Positions 42,201 to 47,600 of a stretch of DNA of 64,000 nt are shown here, piece by piece. The first letter of the stretch is position 1. The number at the start of each line of letters is the position of its first letter. Source of the stretch: Galaxea fascicularis (Eukaryota; Cnidaria; Anthozoa; Scleractinia; Euphylliidae); assembly GCA_948470475.1 (NCBI GenBank), contig OX419347.1:16344175-16408174 (forward strand), read 5' to 3'. A model generated the notes under the pieces. The model saw nothing but the letters and a program-made list of their open reading frames with translations, was not told the DNA's origin and ran no database searches. Made by a program: the position numbers and the translations under genes.

Positions 42201-42460
42201 GTTTTGTTAACCATCATTGACTAGGAGACGTGTAAAAAAGATACTTTCTACTACCGCCAGATAACTCATTCAGTTGAAAGGCCATTTATAATAGGACTAT
42301 CAGTCGAGGCGTTACTGATTAAATAACACGATCTGCAAAGGTCAATACCACTAAATATCGGCCTGATATGCCCTTATTGAGTTATAAACCGGTAAACAAA
42401 TGTGTTATATACTCACAGAATTATCAGTAACAGACTTGGGAGTACGCTCTGCAGGACCAT
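836..42460 (-). CDS. Giant secreted multi-discoidin (F5/8 type C) protein, 43 exons seen, 3' end beyond window
   Basis: The gene encodes a signal peptide, one N-terminal beta-sandwich module and 19 tandem discoidin domains (D1-D19, numbered from the N-terminus), at least 3,116 residues. I assembled it by hand from GT/AG sites. All 43 exon lengths and phases join without a stop, and the total is 9,349 nt, ending in phase 1, so at least one more exon lies left of position 836. Each domain has a first exon (about 305-332 nt, residues C to K) and a second exon (139-148 nt, from an aromatic F.GN motif to Y-G-C), with a phase-0 intron between them and phase-1 introns outside. Discoidin domains bind anionic lipids, glycans or collagen on cell surfaces and in matrix; which ligand applies here is not visible. 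No transmembrane segment or other domain type is seen in this part. The domains are rich in Arg and Trp. Function is unknown; adhesion, recognition or matrix structure are guesses. Confidence 0.9.
2832..3744 (-). CDS. Discoidin domain D18 (class B)
   Basis: The exons are 3440-3744 (305 nt) and 2832-2970 (139 nt). It opens [14 protein letters not shown] and closes E-I-Y-G-C-T-G. Both exon lengths equal those of D10. A tRNA-Lys gene lies in its internal intron, on the opposite strand. The core reads [12 protein letters not shown]. Confidence 0.9.
3034..3106 (+). tRNA. tRNA-Lys (UUU)
   Basis: The 73-nt cloverleaf has acceptor arms GCCCGGT and ATCGGGC (one G-U pair), D arm TAGCTCAGTCGG, anticodon loop CTTTTAA (anticodon TTT), T arm GGGTTCAAGTCCC and discriminator G. 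It has no intron. A run of seven T downstream serves as a Pol III terminator. It lies antisense within the internal intron of discoidin domain D18. Confidence 0.95.
4521..9983 (-). CDS. Discoidin domain D17 (class A, split by a 5-kb intron)
   Basis: The exons are 9658-9983 and 4521-4662. It opens [12 protein letters not shown] and closes E-F-Y-G-C-A-E-G. The two halves are 5.0 kb apart, but phase, and the near identity of each half to the corresponding half of D9, show that they belong together. Extra Cys occur in AWC and in I-K-C-Q-Y. The internal intron (4663-9657) contains four tRNA-Met genes and a cluster of TTAA-ended foldback elements. Confidence 0.88.
5364..5449 (+). tRNA. tRNA-Met elongator (CAU), intron-containing, copy 1
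   Basis: The gene is 86 nt: acceptor arms GCCTCGT and ACGGGGC (T4-G69 wobble), A box TAGCGCAGTAGGC, anticodon loop CTCATAA, T arm GTGAGTTCGATCCTCAC. A mature elongator tRNA-Met is 73 nt, so 13 extra nucleotides lie just after the anticodon (around 5400-5412), the normal place for a nuclear tRNA intron. It lies in the D17 intron, antisense to the host gene. Confidence 0.9.
6307..6392 (+). tRNA. tRNA-Met elongator (CAU), intron-containing, copy 2
   Basis: This has the same 86-nt layout as copy 1, with a different intron (TAGTCTACAGCAGAA region) and one change in the B box (GTTCAATCC instead of GTTCGATCC). The acceptor and anticodon arms are intact. It also lies in the D17 intron. Functionality is slightly less certain because of the B-box change, which is within the normal range. 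Confidence 0.87.
6449..6797. mobile_element. Half of a foldback element (TTAAGGTGGCTC family)
   Basis: The segment corresponds to the right arm of the complete copy at 39412-40088: TTAATGTGGCTCTGAAC near the left end, AAATATAAGCGCTTAAAGCTG in the middle and GAGCCACCTTAA at 6786-6797. Its final TTAA is shared with the next element, which starts at 6794, so insertion of one beside the other is likely. Confidence 0.65.
6794..7476. mobile_element. Complete foldback element, divergent subfamily, TTAA ends
   Basis: The ends are TTAAGGTGGCTC and GAGCCACCTTAA. The whole 683 bp is an imperfect palindrome with its centre near 7133, where a second TTAAGGTGGCTC pair meets (7122-7151). It has no coding capacity. 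The arms differ from those of the 39412 copy, so it is a separate subfamily. Confidence 0.7.
8125..9027. mobile_element. Foldback element with an internal tandem duplication, TTAA ends
   Basis: It starts TTAAGGTGGCTCAAAACAG and ends GAGCCACCTTAA. The palindromic middle (centre with TTAATAAGCAGGATTAG) occurs twice, at about 8340-8630 and 8640-8930, so the element seems to have grown by duplicating its core. It belongs to the same subfamily as the element at 39412. Confidence 0.7.
9172..9257 (+). tRNA. tRNA-Met elongator (CAU), intron-containing, copy 3
   Basis: The gene is 86 nt, with intron sequence differing from copies 1 and 2 (AATTTACAGTAGGA region) but of the same length. All conserved boxes are intact, and a TTTTTT run follows at about 9260. 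It lies in the D17 intron, just after a cluster of foldback elements. Confidence 0.9.
9454..9539 (+). tRNA. tRNA-Met elongator (CAU), intron-containing, copy 4
   Basis: The gene is 86 nt and nearly identical to copy 1, including the intron. The only change I see is GGTTGTGAG for GGTCGTGAG at the start of the T arm region. The copies at 5364 and 9454 are probably recent duplicates. It lies in the D17 intron, 119 bp from exon 1 of D17. Confidence 0.88.
10265..11498 (-). CDS. Discoidin domain D16 (class B)
   Basis: The exons are 11176-11498 and 10265-10406. It opens [11 protein letters not shown] and closes E-L-Y-G-C-V-V-G; both canonical Cys are present. Two further Cys (S-Y-Y-N-Y-Y-C and G-A-W-C) lie in the first exon. 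The loop [12 protein letters not shown] is very basic. The partner is D8. The 769-nt internal intron shows no recognisable feature. Confidence 0.9.
12091..12830 (-). CDS. Discoidin domain D15 (class A, second canonical Cys missing)
   Basis: The exons are 12499-12830 (332 nt, the longest first exon) and 12091-12232. It opens [12 protein letters not shown] and closes M-E-L-F-G-S-P-W-S, Ser replacing Cys. D7 shares the opening, the long WWNA tail and the missing second Cys. Each of the two domains therefore carries one Cys without an intradomain partner. A repeat with GCGGGCTGGCCCAC boxes (12297-12470) lies in its internal intron. Confidence 0.9.
12297..12470. repeat. Repeat with GCGGGCTGGCCCAC boxes
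   Basis: Two GCGGGCTGGCCCACTT segments, each followed by CCGAGATCTCGG, lie 78 bp apart. It is a likely dispersed repeat fragment in the internal intron of D15. Confidence 0.5.
13106..14230 (-). CDS. Discoidin domain D14 (class B, both canonical Cys lost)
   Basis: The exons are 13908-14230 and 13106-13250 (145 nt). The opening is [11 protein letters not shown], Phe in place of Cys, and the end is E-L-Y-G-G-R-L-K-G, Gly in place of Cys. As in D11, both disulfide partners are missing together. The partner domain D6 keeps both. The block HGPDRARL with [12 protein letters not shown] fits D6. The reading frame and splice sites are intact, so this is not a dead domain. Confidence 0.88.
15118..16793 (-). 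CDS. Discoidin domain D13 (class A)
   Basis: The exons are 16468-16793 and 15118-15259. It opens [12 protein letters not shown] and closes E-F-Y-G-C-R-T-G. Its period-8 partner is D5 (CNRPMG; FVP.I and LVP.I in the second exons). The second exon starts YFSANRDRN, with Ala in place of the usual Gly. The internal intron has been enlarged by a TIR element at 15769-16433. Confidence 0.9.
15769..16433. mobile_element. TIR element in the D13 intron
   Basis: The left end reads TCAGGCATTGTTGACACGGA and the right end the inverse form (TCCGTATAAACGATGCCTCA), with further paired CGGTTTC / GAAACCG segments inside. It is about 665 bp, contains several CATCGAT/CGATTT palindromes and has no recognisable coding sequence. 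It looks like a non-autonomous DNA transposon. Confidence 0.55.
17178..18643 (-). CDS. Discoidin domain D12 (class B)
   Basis: The exons are 18321-18643 and 17178-17319. It opens [11 protein letters not shown]; the QD in place of ED is the only departure from the class B signature. [19 protein letters not shown] ties it to D4, as does VFQGNMERH with SYI in the second exon. It closes E-L-Y-G-C-R-L-G. No recognised feature is seen in its 1-kb internal intron. Confidence 0.9.
18998..19275. repeat. 38-bp tandem array with CACGTG motifs
   Basis: There are seven full copies and part of an eighth, with unit CTCTGCACGTG..., ATTAGT and ATCAAGAAAG. Two unit variants are mixed (GCGTCAGGATTC with AGTATC, and GTTAGGGATC with AGTGTC). 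Most copies carry CACGTG, the palindromic E-box. It lies in the intron between D12 and D11. Confidence 0.8.
19368..19473 (+). mobile_element. Penelope-like 3'-end remnant
   Basis: This short segment reads CTCTGACGAAGGGC, CGCTCGAAACGTCAGC and CTTTTAGAATCCC and ends in a run that includes GTTGATAATACC. It is nearly identical to 43319-43418. It lies in the intron between D12 and D11, directly after the 38-bp tandem array. Confidence 0.55.
19662..21410 (-). CDS. Discoidin domain D11 (class A, both canonical Cys lost)
   Basis: The exons are 21085-21410 and 19662-19803. The opening reads [12 protein letters not shown], with Ser where Cys is expected, and the end reads E-L-Y-G-Y-R-T-G, with Tyr in place of Cys. 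Both partners of the usual disulfide are therefore gone together. The extra Cys of D3 and D19 (AWC, HIC) are also both absent here (AWV, RIS). D11 otherwise belongs to the D3/D11/D19 group (INPP in the second exon, HWA.(H/Y)RF). The acceptor chosen is TTGCAG at 21411; a nearer CTAG would break the frame. Confidence 0.88.
19830..20093. repeat. GATCGC-rich block with inverted elements
   Basis: GCGATCG, CGATCGTAGCGATC and similar units recur throughout, and GGCGATCATATGGAAAC appears at both ends in the same orientation. The block starts 27 bp upstream of the D11 second-exon acceptor. Confidence 0.6.
22270..23385 (-). CDS. Discoidin domain D10 (class B)
   Basis: The exons are 23081-23385 (305 nt) and 22270-22408 (139 nt). 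It opens [14 protein letters not shown] and closes E-V-Y-G-C-Y-G. The first exon matches D2 ([16 protein letters not shown]) and D18 (LEDKRI.DG). The one-codon-shorter second exon (139 nt) is found only here and in D18. Both canonical Cys are present. Confidence 0.9.
22848..23010. repeat. Dispersed repeat with CGCGGGAAAA/TTTTCCCGCG motif
   Basis: GTGATTGGCCAGCAAAACTCGCGCC and TTTTCCCGCGCTTTG mark a segment that recurs in inverse orientation at about 32028-32200, and in part at 14890-15040. CCAAT-type boxes (CCAATGAG, GATTGGCTCA) are part of it. Confidence 0.5.
24025..25165 (-). CDS. Discoidin domain D9 (class A, start of second eight-domain block)
   Basis: The exons are 24840-25165 and 24025-24166. 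It opens [12 protein letters not shown] and closes E-F-Y-G-C-S-Q-G. It is strikingly close to D17: [24 protein letters not shown], and in the second exon [12 protein letters not shown] and RLFPRIK are shared. The same 326-nt first exon is found in D17. The intron inside the domain holds a short repeat shared with position about 652 of the window. Confidence 0.9.
25638..26718 (-). CDS. Discoidin domain D8 (class B)
   Basis: The exons are 26411-26718 (308 nt) and 25638-25779. It opens [11 protein letters not shown] and closes V-E-F-Y-G-C-V-Y-G. The loop is short ([11 protein letters not shown]). D16 is its closest partner: both have GRYFR, a PV(S/T)W motif and Y-G-C-V-x-G. An extra Cys sits in Y-A-C-M-R-V. 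Its core reads [11 protein letters not shown], the most diverged of the set. Confidence 0.88.
27129..27214 (+). tRNA. tRNA-Met elongator (CAU), intron-containing, copy 5
   Basis: The gene is 86 nt. The 3' acceptor arm reads ACGAGGC, turning the T4-G69 wobble pair of the other copies into a T-A pair. The intron region is AATCTAGAGCAGAA. It lies 18 kb from the other copies, in the intron between D8 and D7, again antisense to the host gene. Confidence 0.88.
27634..28621 (-). CDS. Discoidin domain D7 (class A, second canonical Cys missing)
   Basis: The exons are 28293-28621 (329 nt) and 27634-27775. It opens [12 protein letters not shown] and its first exon ends with a longer K-H-W-W-N-A-V-K tail. 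The domain closes L-E-L-Y-G-A-P-W-S, with Ala where Cys is expected, so the opening Cys has no partner within the domain. D15, eight domains away, has the same F-C-x-x-P-V-G opening and the same loss. The second exon ends in A (not G) before its GTAAGT donor, as in D15. Confidence 0.9.
29204..30220 (-). CDS. Discoidin domain D6 (class B)
   Basis: The exons are 29898-30220 and 29204-29351 (148 nt, the longest second exon, two extra codons at the end giving Y-G-C-Y-Y-G-G). It opens [11 protein letters not shown]. The block NHGPDRARI followed by [12 protein letters not shown] matches D14. Both canonical Cys are present, unlike in its period-8 partner D14. Confidence 0.9.
30703..30848. mobile_element. 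Short hAT-like MITE beside an exon
   Basis: The ends CAGTGGCGG and CCGCCACT(T) are the usual termini of hAT-type MITEs. The body is G/C-rich with GGGGGAGGGG runs. It ends about 15 bp from the splice donor of the last D5 exon. Confidence 0.55.
30864..31980 (-). CDS. Discoidin domain D5 (class A, with an extra intron)
   Basis: The domain has three exons: 31799-31980, 31109-31252 and 30864-31005. It opens [12 protein letters not shown], like D13. The first half is split after QWLQ by a 546-nt phase-0 intron (GTAAAA donor, GCAG acceptor) that none of the other 18 domains has. The combined first-half length, 326 nt, equals D13. It closes E-F-Y-G-C-L-T-G with a GTCTGT donor. One extra Cys appears in V-R-C-A-T-Q-G. 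A hAT-like MITE (30703-30848) ends about 15 bp from the last splice donor. Confidence 0.88.
32028..32200. repeat. Inverse copy of the CGCGGGAAAA repeat
   Basis: AACCAATCAGAAT, AGCGCGGGAAAATGCGC and CTCATTGGCTGAG occur in inverse order to those at 22848-23010. It lies in the intron between D5 and D4. Confidence 0.5.
32425..33653 (-). CDS. Discoidin domain D4 (class B)
   Basis: The exons are 33331-33653 and 32425-32566. It opens [11 protein letters not shown] and closes M-E-L-Y-G-C-R-H-G. The marker block [19 protein letters not shown] recurs nearly unchanged in D12. The second exon starts VFSGNSERH and has SWYSYI, again matching D12. The intron inside the domain holds two palindromic repeat remnants (32684-32909 and 33084-33174). 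Confidence 0.9.
32684..32909. repeat. Palindromic MITE-like repeat
   Basis: GGGCCCGTTTCTCGAAAGTCC at the left and GGGAGTTTCGAGAAACGCGC at the right form inverted ends, with TTTTCGGGCCCGAAAAG just inside. This end type is a common dispersed repeat in many animals. It lies in the internal intron of D4. Confidence 0.5.
33084..33174. repeat. Short foldback with a 14-G run
   Basis: CAACCTCGTTCCCAGGACC and GGTCCTGGGATCGAGGTTG pair as inverted repeats around a central G run and ACCCACCCC. It lies in the same intron as the previous repeat. Confidence 0.55.
33909..34154. repeat. Foldback repeat with GCGTAGCAAGCG ends
   Basis: GCATGCGTAGCAAGCGTTTCC and the inverse ACGCTTGCTACGCAGGC mark the ends. Inside, GGGAAATGGGGCGAGAGCAAA and its inverse also pair. 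It lies in the intron between D4 and D3. Confidence 0.55.
34526..35061 (-). CDS. Discoidin domain D3 (class A, seven residues shorter)
   Basis: The exons are 34757-35061 and 34526-34667. It opens [11 protein letters not shown] and closes E-F-Y-G-C. It lacks seven residues in the loop before AWCARH compared with D11 and D19 (305 against 326 nt), an in-frame deletion. It shares with D11 and D19 the second-exon motif INPP and a tail with K-S-N-D-K or similar. Besides the canonical pair it has two extra Cys, in AWC and in HICMR, also present together in D19. No Met, Val or Leu start codon falls in its 5' half, which makes it easy to miss in ORF scans. Confidence 0.88.
35510..36298 (-). CDS. Discoidin domain D2 (class B)
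   Basis: The exons are 35994-36298 (305 nt) and 35510-35651. It opens [11 protein letters not shown], the class B signature, and ends V-E-L-Y-G-C-P-P-G; both canonical Cys are present. The stretch [16 protein letters not shown] is almost identical in D10, eight domains on. Its first-exon length (305 nt) equals D10 and D18. The first exon uses a less usual GTAATT donor after AGG. A Penelope-like 3'-end remnant (35814-35951) lies only about 40 bp from that donor. Confidence 0.9.
35814..35951. mobile_element. Two Penelope-like 3'-end remnants, inverted
   Basis: The left part, on the minus strand, and the right part, on the plus strand, both carry the GTCAGCTTTTAGAATCCC segment seen at 19395 and 43345, placed head to head with about 20 bp between the repeat units. 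The right end lies about 40 bp from the splice donor of D2. Confidence 0.5.
36550..37621 (-). CDS. Discoidin domain D1 (class A)
   Basis: The exons are 37299-37621 and 36550-36691 (residues about 189-343). It opens [12 protein letters not shown], carries the class core [11 protein letters not shown] and closes S-M-R-T-E-F-Y-G-C, so the canonical Cys pair is present. The block [16 protein letters not shown] groups it with D9 and D17, eight and sixteen domains away. The second exon starts YFRGNKDRN, the class A form. The 592-nt intron before it (37622-38283 is the upstream one) holds only low-complexity GATCC-type sequence around 37945-37990. Confidence 0.9.
38284..39148 (-). CDS. N-terminal beta-sandwich module of the discoidin protein (two exons)
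   Basis: The exons are 38795-39148 (354 nt) and 38284-38430 (147 nt). The module begins CTNFDFE..N..GWTKSG.AF..QPTYGDN and contains [14 protein letters not shown] and, near the end, [12 protein letters not shown]. This order (a DFE..GW opening, FLIGGG, a VDG strand, GWGHIN..D ending) is what I know from beta-sandwich modules attached to GH32-type and other secreted proteins, and similar modules occur in uncharacterised animal proteins. It is about 170 residues (roughly 23-188). No catalytic residues are evident. It is followed directly, in phase, by D1. The family assignment is by motif pattern only. Confidence 0.6.
39205..39250. repeat. Microsatellite (ATCA)n
   Basis: About nine ATCA units lie upstream of the N-terminal module exon. 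Short relatives occur elsewhere, for example GATAAT near 13615 and TATC near 13825. Confidence 0.85.
39412..40088. mobile_element. Complete foldback element (TTAAGGTGGCTC family)
   Basis: The 677-bp palindromic element starts TTAAGGTGGCTCAAAACAG and ends GAGCCACCTTAA. The centre (about 39750) again shows a TTAAGGTGGCTC pair. It lies in intron 2 of the discoidin gene, 28 bp from the 20-nt exon 2. No ORF in it is meaningful. Confidence 0.75.
40137..42416. other. First intron of the discoidin gene, no features seen
   Basis: This is 2.3 kb of A/T-rich sequence between exon 1 and the 20-nt exon 2. There are no repeats of note and no convincing ORF. Regulatory elements may lie here, but none is visible by eye. 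Confidence 0.5.
42417..42460 (-). CDS. Signal-peptide exon 1 of the discoidin gene
   Basis: The exon starts with ATG at 42460 and reads [15 protein letters not shown], a short hydrophobic stretch, ending in phase 2 at a GTGAGT donor (42411-42416). It joins in frame to a 20-nt exon at 40117-40136 (acceptor TTTTTAG, donor GTATGT), which continues Y-W-K-R-A-D-G. Together they look like a cleavable signal peptide of about 22 residues that sends the protein to the secretory pathway. The first intron is 2.3 kb. I chose this start because phase and hydrophobicity both fit; no transcript evidence is available. Confidence 0.7.
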
Positions 42461-43434
42461 TTCCAACGAAAGACGGTAAAACCGTCTCCAGAAGCAGCTG
42501 CCCGTTGTTGCTCGGTCGCGAACAACAGAGCTTTAGTCCAACCCCGGCATCCTTTTCAAGATAAATTATTGATTTCTCTGTTTTGGAAAAAAATGTTTGA
42601 CAAAGAGGCAGGGGGTTTTGTTCAACAAGGTTTATAAAAAAGCAAAATTAGGTCACAAATCTTTCGTTGTTTAATTGGAAGCGCAAAAATGCTGTTCTTT
42701 TAATTGTGGTGGCACAGTGTGTAGACTGATTTAAAAAAGTTACGAAACTGGGCTAACAAAAATGCTACGAGTATGGTCATGGCTATCAATCGGTTACAGA
42801 ATCACTATAGGACAAGCAAAAAAGGGAAAAACAAACACGTTTATTTTCGTTTTCAGACAATATAAAGCACTGGTACTTTCGTTTCTTGGTGGAGGAATGT
42901 CGCGAACAGCGAACCTATTAACTTATCATCACACGCATGCGCAAACTCGAACTATTTTTTTGCTTGCATCAAAGGTGAGGTTACAATCCTGACAATCTAT
43001 GGCTCTCAAGCAGTTACGTTCGACAAATCTTGCCATTTCTGACTATCATATTCTTATGACGCTTTTTTCAAGAGCCAAATAATGAAGGATGCAAACAACA
43101 CATGGCTATCTCCGGACTTTCCCCACATCAAGGTACGACGGAAAGCCGCAAGAATCTGGAACAAAAATTCATCATCCAAATCGGCACCCTTAATCCCCAC
43201 GGTATTAACGAACGCTTTTCATTTAACTAATGTATTCCTATTTTTCACGTTGCCATGTTACCACCAATAGCGTAGCTCCTACTCCACTATAAAAACTACA
43301 CACAACCCATAATTCCTCGATTCGCTCTGACGAAGGGCTAACGCTCGAAACGTCAGCTTTTAGAATCCCTGTATGGTGGTCAATTTACATTTATCAACTC
43401 CGGTTGATAATACCAAATTTTTGTGCACTACTTC

Positions 43435-43470
<36 letters not shown>

Positions 43471-44657
43471 CCCCCTAGATTCCCATATAGCCGATCATGC
43501 TTTTGAAGTTCGTGCGAGCCTGAAATGTCTAGCTAGGGCGGGATTTAATTGGCAAAATATAGGTCTGGAAAAGCTACAGGATTACTGGAGACGTAAATTC
43601 TCATACATGAAGATTGAAAATACTGATAAAAGAGAATCATGACAGGGTATTACACATGCAATTAGTAGGGGCACGACCAAAACTGATACTTCATAATTTG
43701 GTTTTAATTCAATGTATTTTATTTGTATGGAGCAAATATACATCAACTAAAAGTTTCAAATGCGCATTACAATAATCGAATTAAATTAAAAGATATATGG
43801 TAAAAGCTCTTGCTAAGACTGTAATTAAACATTCAAAATTGTCTATTAAAAGGGAGAGGACTGGACTTTTTAAGGGAAAAAATGAAGAAGGGGAAAGGGA
43901 AAAATGAAGGGACTCACAAAGGAAGAACGAGAGAAAAAGAGGGAGGGACGAATAAAGAAAGAAATAAAGGAAACAAGAAAGGGAGCAAGGAAGCAAGGTT
44001 ATGCCGGGAAGGGTGACAGGACTGAAAGCAGGCCAAAGCAAGGAAGAACGACAGGACTGGAGGAGAGAAAACAAGGTAGAAAGGAAGACACTTTGAAGCG
44101 TGAAAAATATTCAGCCTTGCATGAAAATTATTATGAGGACAACTTGCTGCAGTTTGAGGCCGGAAGTCATCAATGAAATCAAATTCTATCCTCTGTTCCT
44201 CTCAGTCCTCTGGCCTCAAACAAAGATCGTGAGTTCTGGGCAGGTTGTTCCGCTTGCCTTTTTTGAGTAAACATATTTTGCTTGGAGCCACAATAGAATC
44301 CTTGCCTTGGCTGGGCTTAATCGACTAGAAATTGACTGAAATTAATTATTTATGGTAATTTTTCGCTAAATAACCACCAATTACAGCAAAACAATAAAAG
44401 TTTAGCTTATCAGAGCCCGCAAAACACCGAAGGATCAGTCACGTGATGTAGTTGCACAACACCATTGGCCCACGTTGTGGTTCCGTCCCAGAGTGCCTCA
44501 CGTATTTTTTTATTCGCGAATTCCAATCAGCCGCCATCTTGTTCCTGTGTCTGAGCAACGGTGAAGGTTTGCCATATTTTGAGCTTGACGTTTTAGAAGT
44601 CACTTGTACTTTTTGCAGAGCTCGATTACGATTTCTCGCGCTTTTTTTCGACAGAAT
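42461..44657. other. Head-to-head intergenic spacer between the discoidin and PTBP genes
   Basis: The two genes are divergently transcribed from this 2.2-kb spacer, so both promoters should lie here. It also contains a Penelope-like 3' fragment (43084-43420) and a strongly purine-rich stretch on the plus strand (43847-44105). I see no clear TATA box tied to either start. The stretch directly before the PTBP start (about 44440-44657) has no recognised motif. Confidence 0.6.
43084..43425 (+). mobile_element. Penelope-like retroelement 3' fragment (GIY-YIG end plus 3' tail)
   Basis: One frame reads H-M-A-I-S-G-L-S-P-H-Q-G-T-T-E-S-R-K-N-L, then TLNPHGINERFSFN and a stop. This is the typical end of the GIY-YIG endonuclease domain of Penelope-like elements. 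About 90 bp on (43319-43418) is the conserved 3' segment with CTCTGACGAAGGGC and CGCTCGAAACGTCAGC, also present at 19368 and 35814. The rest of the element is missing, so this is a truncated, inactive copy. Confidence 0.7.
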
Positions 44658-47600
44658 ATGACCAGTGTCGCAGCCTTGGCTGGGATACCCGCTTCCACTG
44701 GAACCAAGGTAGGTTAGCGCACATGTGCTGTAGTCAACGAAATCGACTGCGTCGAGTCGACTGCGAAAACGGCAACGGGTTCTCACTTCCGTGAAAGCCA
44801 TCATGGATGATTGTTATCTTTCCTTTGAGGGCTTGACGGGGTTACATGATGATGAGAAACTTAAATCGGATATACCTGGGTCAAAGGAAGAAAGTTTTAC
44901 GATAGCGCAGAAAGTTAGGATACAAGTGACTTCTGCGGATTTGTGGTTAACTGGTATCGGTTCATTTCCATCCTCAAATTGCATCTTACGAAGTGACTTT
45001 GCGCTGGCAGTACATTCCCAAGAAATGGAAATGAATTTCATTTTCGTGAAGTAAAAATGTGTTAGTTTGCCCTTGCAGGAGACGTGCAGTCGATCGATTA
45101 CATGTAGATTGCGAAAAAAGTGAAACCTACTCGAGCTCGTGTATTAAATTGCGACAACTTCGAGCTTTAAAAGGTTTTGTTTACAGTCCGGTAACGACCA
45201 AAATCTAGCCAAATTCACATGCAAGTAGGATCTTTTGTAGTCCATTCGGTGCCTCAGTTTGTGGTCTAGTATTTTTCAAAATGGATTATAACCCTGGGAC
45301 GCTAAAGTTTAATTTTTTCGCTGTAAGTCGTCTCGCTGTGGTTGATATTTAGCTCCTTTTCACTAATTGATAAAAGACGCCAAAATATAAAGTTGATGAA
45401 AGTTTTTTAACCGCCTTTCCAAAATGCAGCGAAAGTGTAGTGTTTTTCGTAAGTTAACATTTTATTCGCTCATCATGAACAGTTTTCGCAGCTGAAGCCC
45501 TTGATGAAAAGTGGACGTAGTGTAAAAAAAAAAACATTCTTTGGCTCTTCTACCGTTTCTATGACGTCCTCGCGTTTTATAAATTTTTAATTTATCCATT
45601 TCAAGAGTTTTTGTTTCACCATTTCAAGAATGGTATTTCGTTTGGTTTCTGGTTGGGAACAAGGATAATTTACACTGTACCTTGCAATTTCAAAGGGAGA
45701 ATTTTCCTTACAACGGGGTCGCGAAAATGAAAACTATTTTAAAACTGCCGGCAACAGTTTCGGCTGGTGTTGTGAGCTCTGGTGCATAAAATTATTTACC
45801 TAATCATTTGAAAATAGTTTTCACTTAAATATAAGACATTTAAGCAAATAAACGACTTATGTTTTCAGTGGAACCAAGTTATTATAAATGTGGCGCGCTA
45901 AAGTGTCCATGATCCATTTTCCAAAATTGGGAATTTTTCCATTTTACTGCGAGGGTTTTCAATTTCTTAATCACAAGAAAATGACAAGTGCCAAAAAAAG
46001 AAATGATTGTCAAATTTTTTTATAATTTCTTGCCTCATCACAAATGGCTTTACAAACTTGAGCTTGGGCACAGATGACTTCTCTGTGCAAGTTCCTTACC
46101 ATAGAAATATTATGAATCACATGTTGATCATTAGTTACCTGACATCATCATAAAATTTGTAAGTGTGCTGATAAGTTGTTGAATCCTTCATGGAAGTAGA
46201 ATTTGTGTATCCTTTTCAGTGGTAATTTACACTTTTATTTTTCAGTGCAACTTTCTAGAGATGCAGGATTACAGTGTCATGTAATACTGTATTACTGCAT
46301 TTCCTTGAATTATAGCCCTTTATGTACTTCAAAGAAATGCAGGCAATTATTTAACACATCCAGTTAATCAGTATTTGCTTTTTATGGCAAATTCTCATGT
46401 TTATGTAGGTGAGCAAATTCTTCTAAGCTTACTTCATCCCTCTAGAAAGTGTCCTCCCAAGCTCATAATTTATTTTTTCTGTTAAATAAATTCTACGTCT
46501 AACTGTCGTCTTTAAATATTGCAGCGCACAGCCGAGGATTTATTAAGTATAGCAGGTAAGTAAATAAATTATGTAGTCGAAATAAAATAATACAAAATCC
46601 ATCTCCAAGGTACGCATCTTGTTGTGACAATGAGAGACAGAAATATAATCATCAGACTGTTTCTGATTAATTTGTTTTGTTTTTCTTTCAGGGCTGATGG
46701 GGGATCAGAAAAAGGTATTGCAATGCAGATTAATGAGGATTTTGTGCATGAGGATTGTTATAAGTACACAGAGTACTGTTTAACTTGTAGTAACTTCTCT
46801 GACAATACCTTAGCGAAACAAGGTTCTTTCCGTACCTTTCATCAATGTTTGTGTTTAACCACAAATTTTGTGTATGATATGCTTAAAAGTTTGGTGGGAC
46901 ACGCAGACACAGGGCCTGTCGCAGCTAAAAAATTGTTCAGGACTCCTAAAATTTTGAAGCCATGGGTTCCAGGATGCATTTTGAATAAAACGTACTGTAG
47001 TGCAAACACTGTCTTGTATCTGACATGTTGTTGTAGCAGAAGTTGTTTGAATTTTAACAGAAGAAAAACCAGCACATATGTACATAGAAATCTTTGCCAA
47101 GGGTATAAATTATCATTTTACTGTACATGCATGTCATTGTTTCTATAGGCGAGGTTTGACACAGCTCCTTCCAAAGTGATTCACGTTCGCAATGTACCTC
47201 CAGATGCTACAGATACTGAGGTATAATTAATTAATCTGGAGACTTACATATTTTTAGTTGAAGATAAATTCATGCTTTGTTGGTAGAATGCAGCTATTTA
47301 CATATACTGTAGCTCTGATCATGACAATTATAATTATCTCCTTAAATGTACATGCAACAAGCTGTCTGGTTTTTTAGTCTTGTTATCATAAGATTATTTT
47401 AGATAAGCTGTTAGGTTTCCCTACAAAGCCCTTTCAGTAACTTTTGAAACAAGGGGTATAACTCAAAGCTCCCAGAGACCAAGGTGAAAGGGGACTGGTG
47501 AAGTGTGGTTAATAAAACTTTTGTTCAAGTTACCAACTTCCATCGCATGATGGCAGTTCTGGTTGGCCATTGGTGGTTATTGAATGCGTGCTTGCAAATT

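Noticed and set aside
44791..45054. 87-codon open frame after PTBP exon 1
   Set aside because: It lies inside intron 1, has no family resemblance and no splice signals that would tie it to PTBP.
46624..47148. 174-codon open frame on the plus strand in the PTBP gene
   Set aside because: It reads through the 23-nt exon 3 in a different frame and then through intron. Its sequence has no recognisable domain, and the exons on both sides match PTBP by phase.
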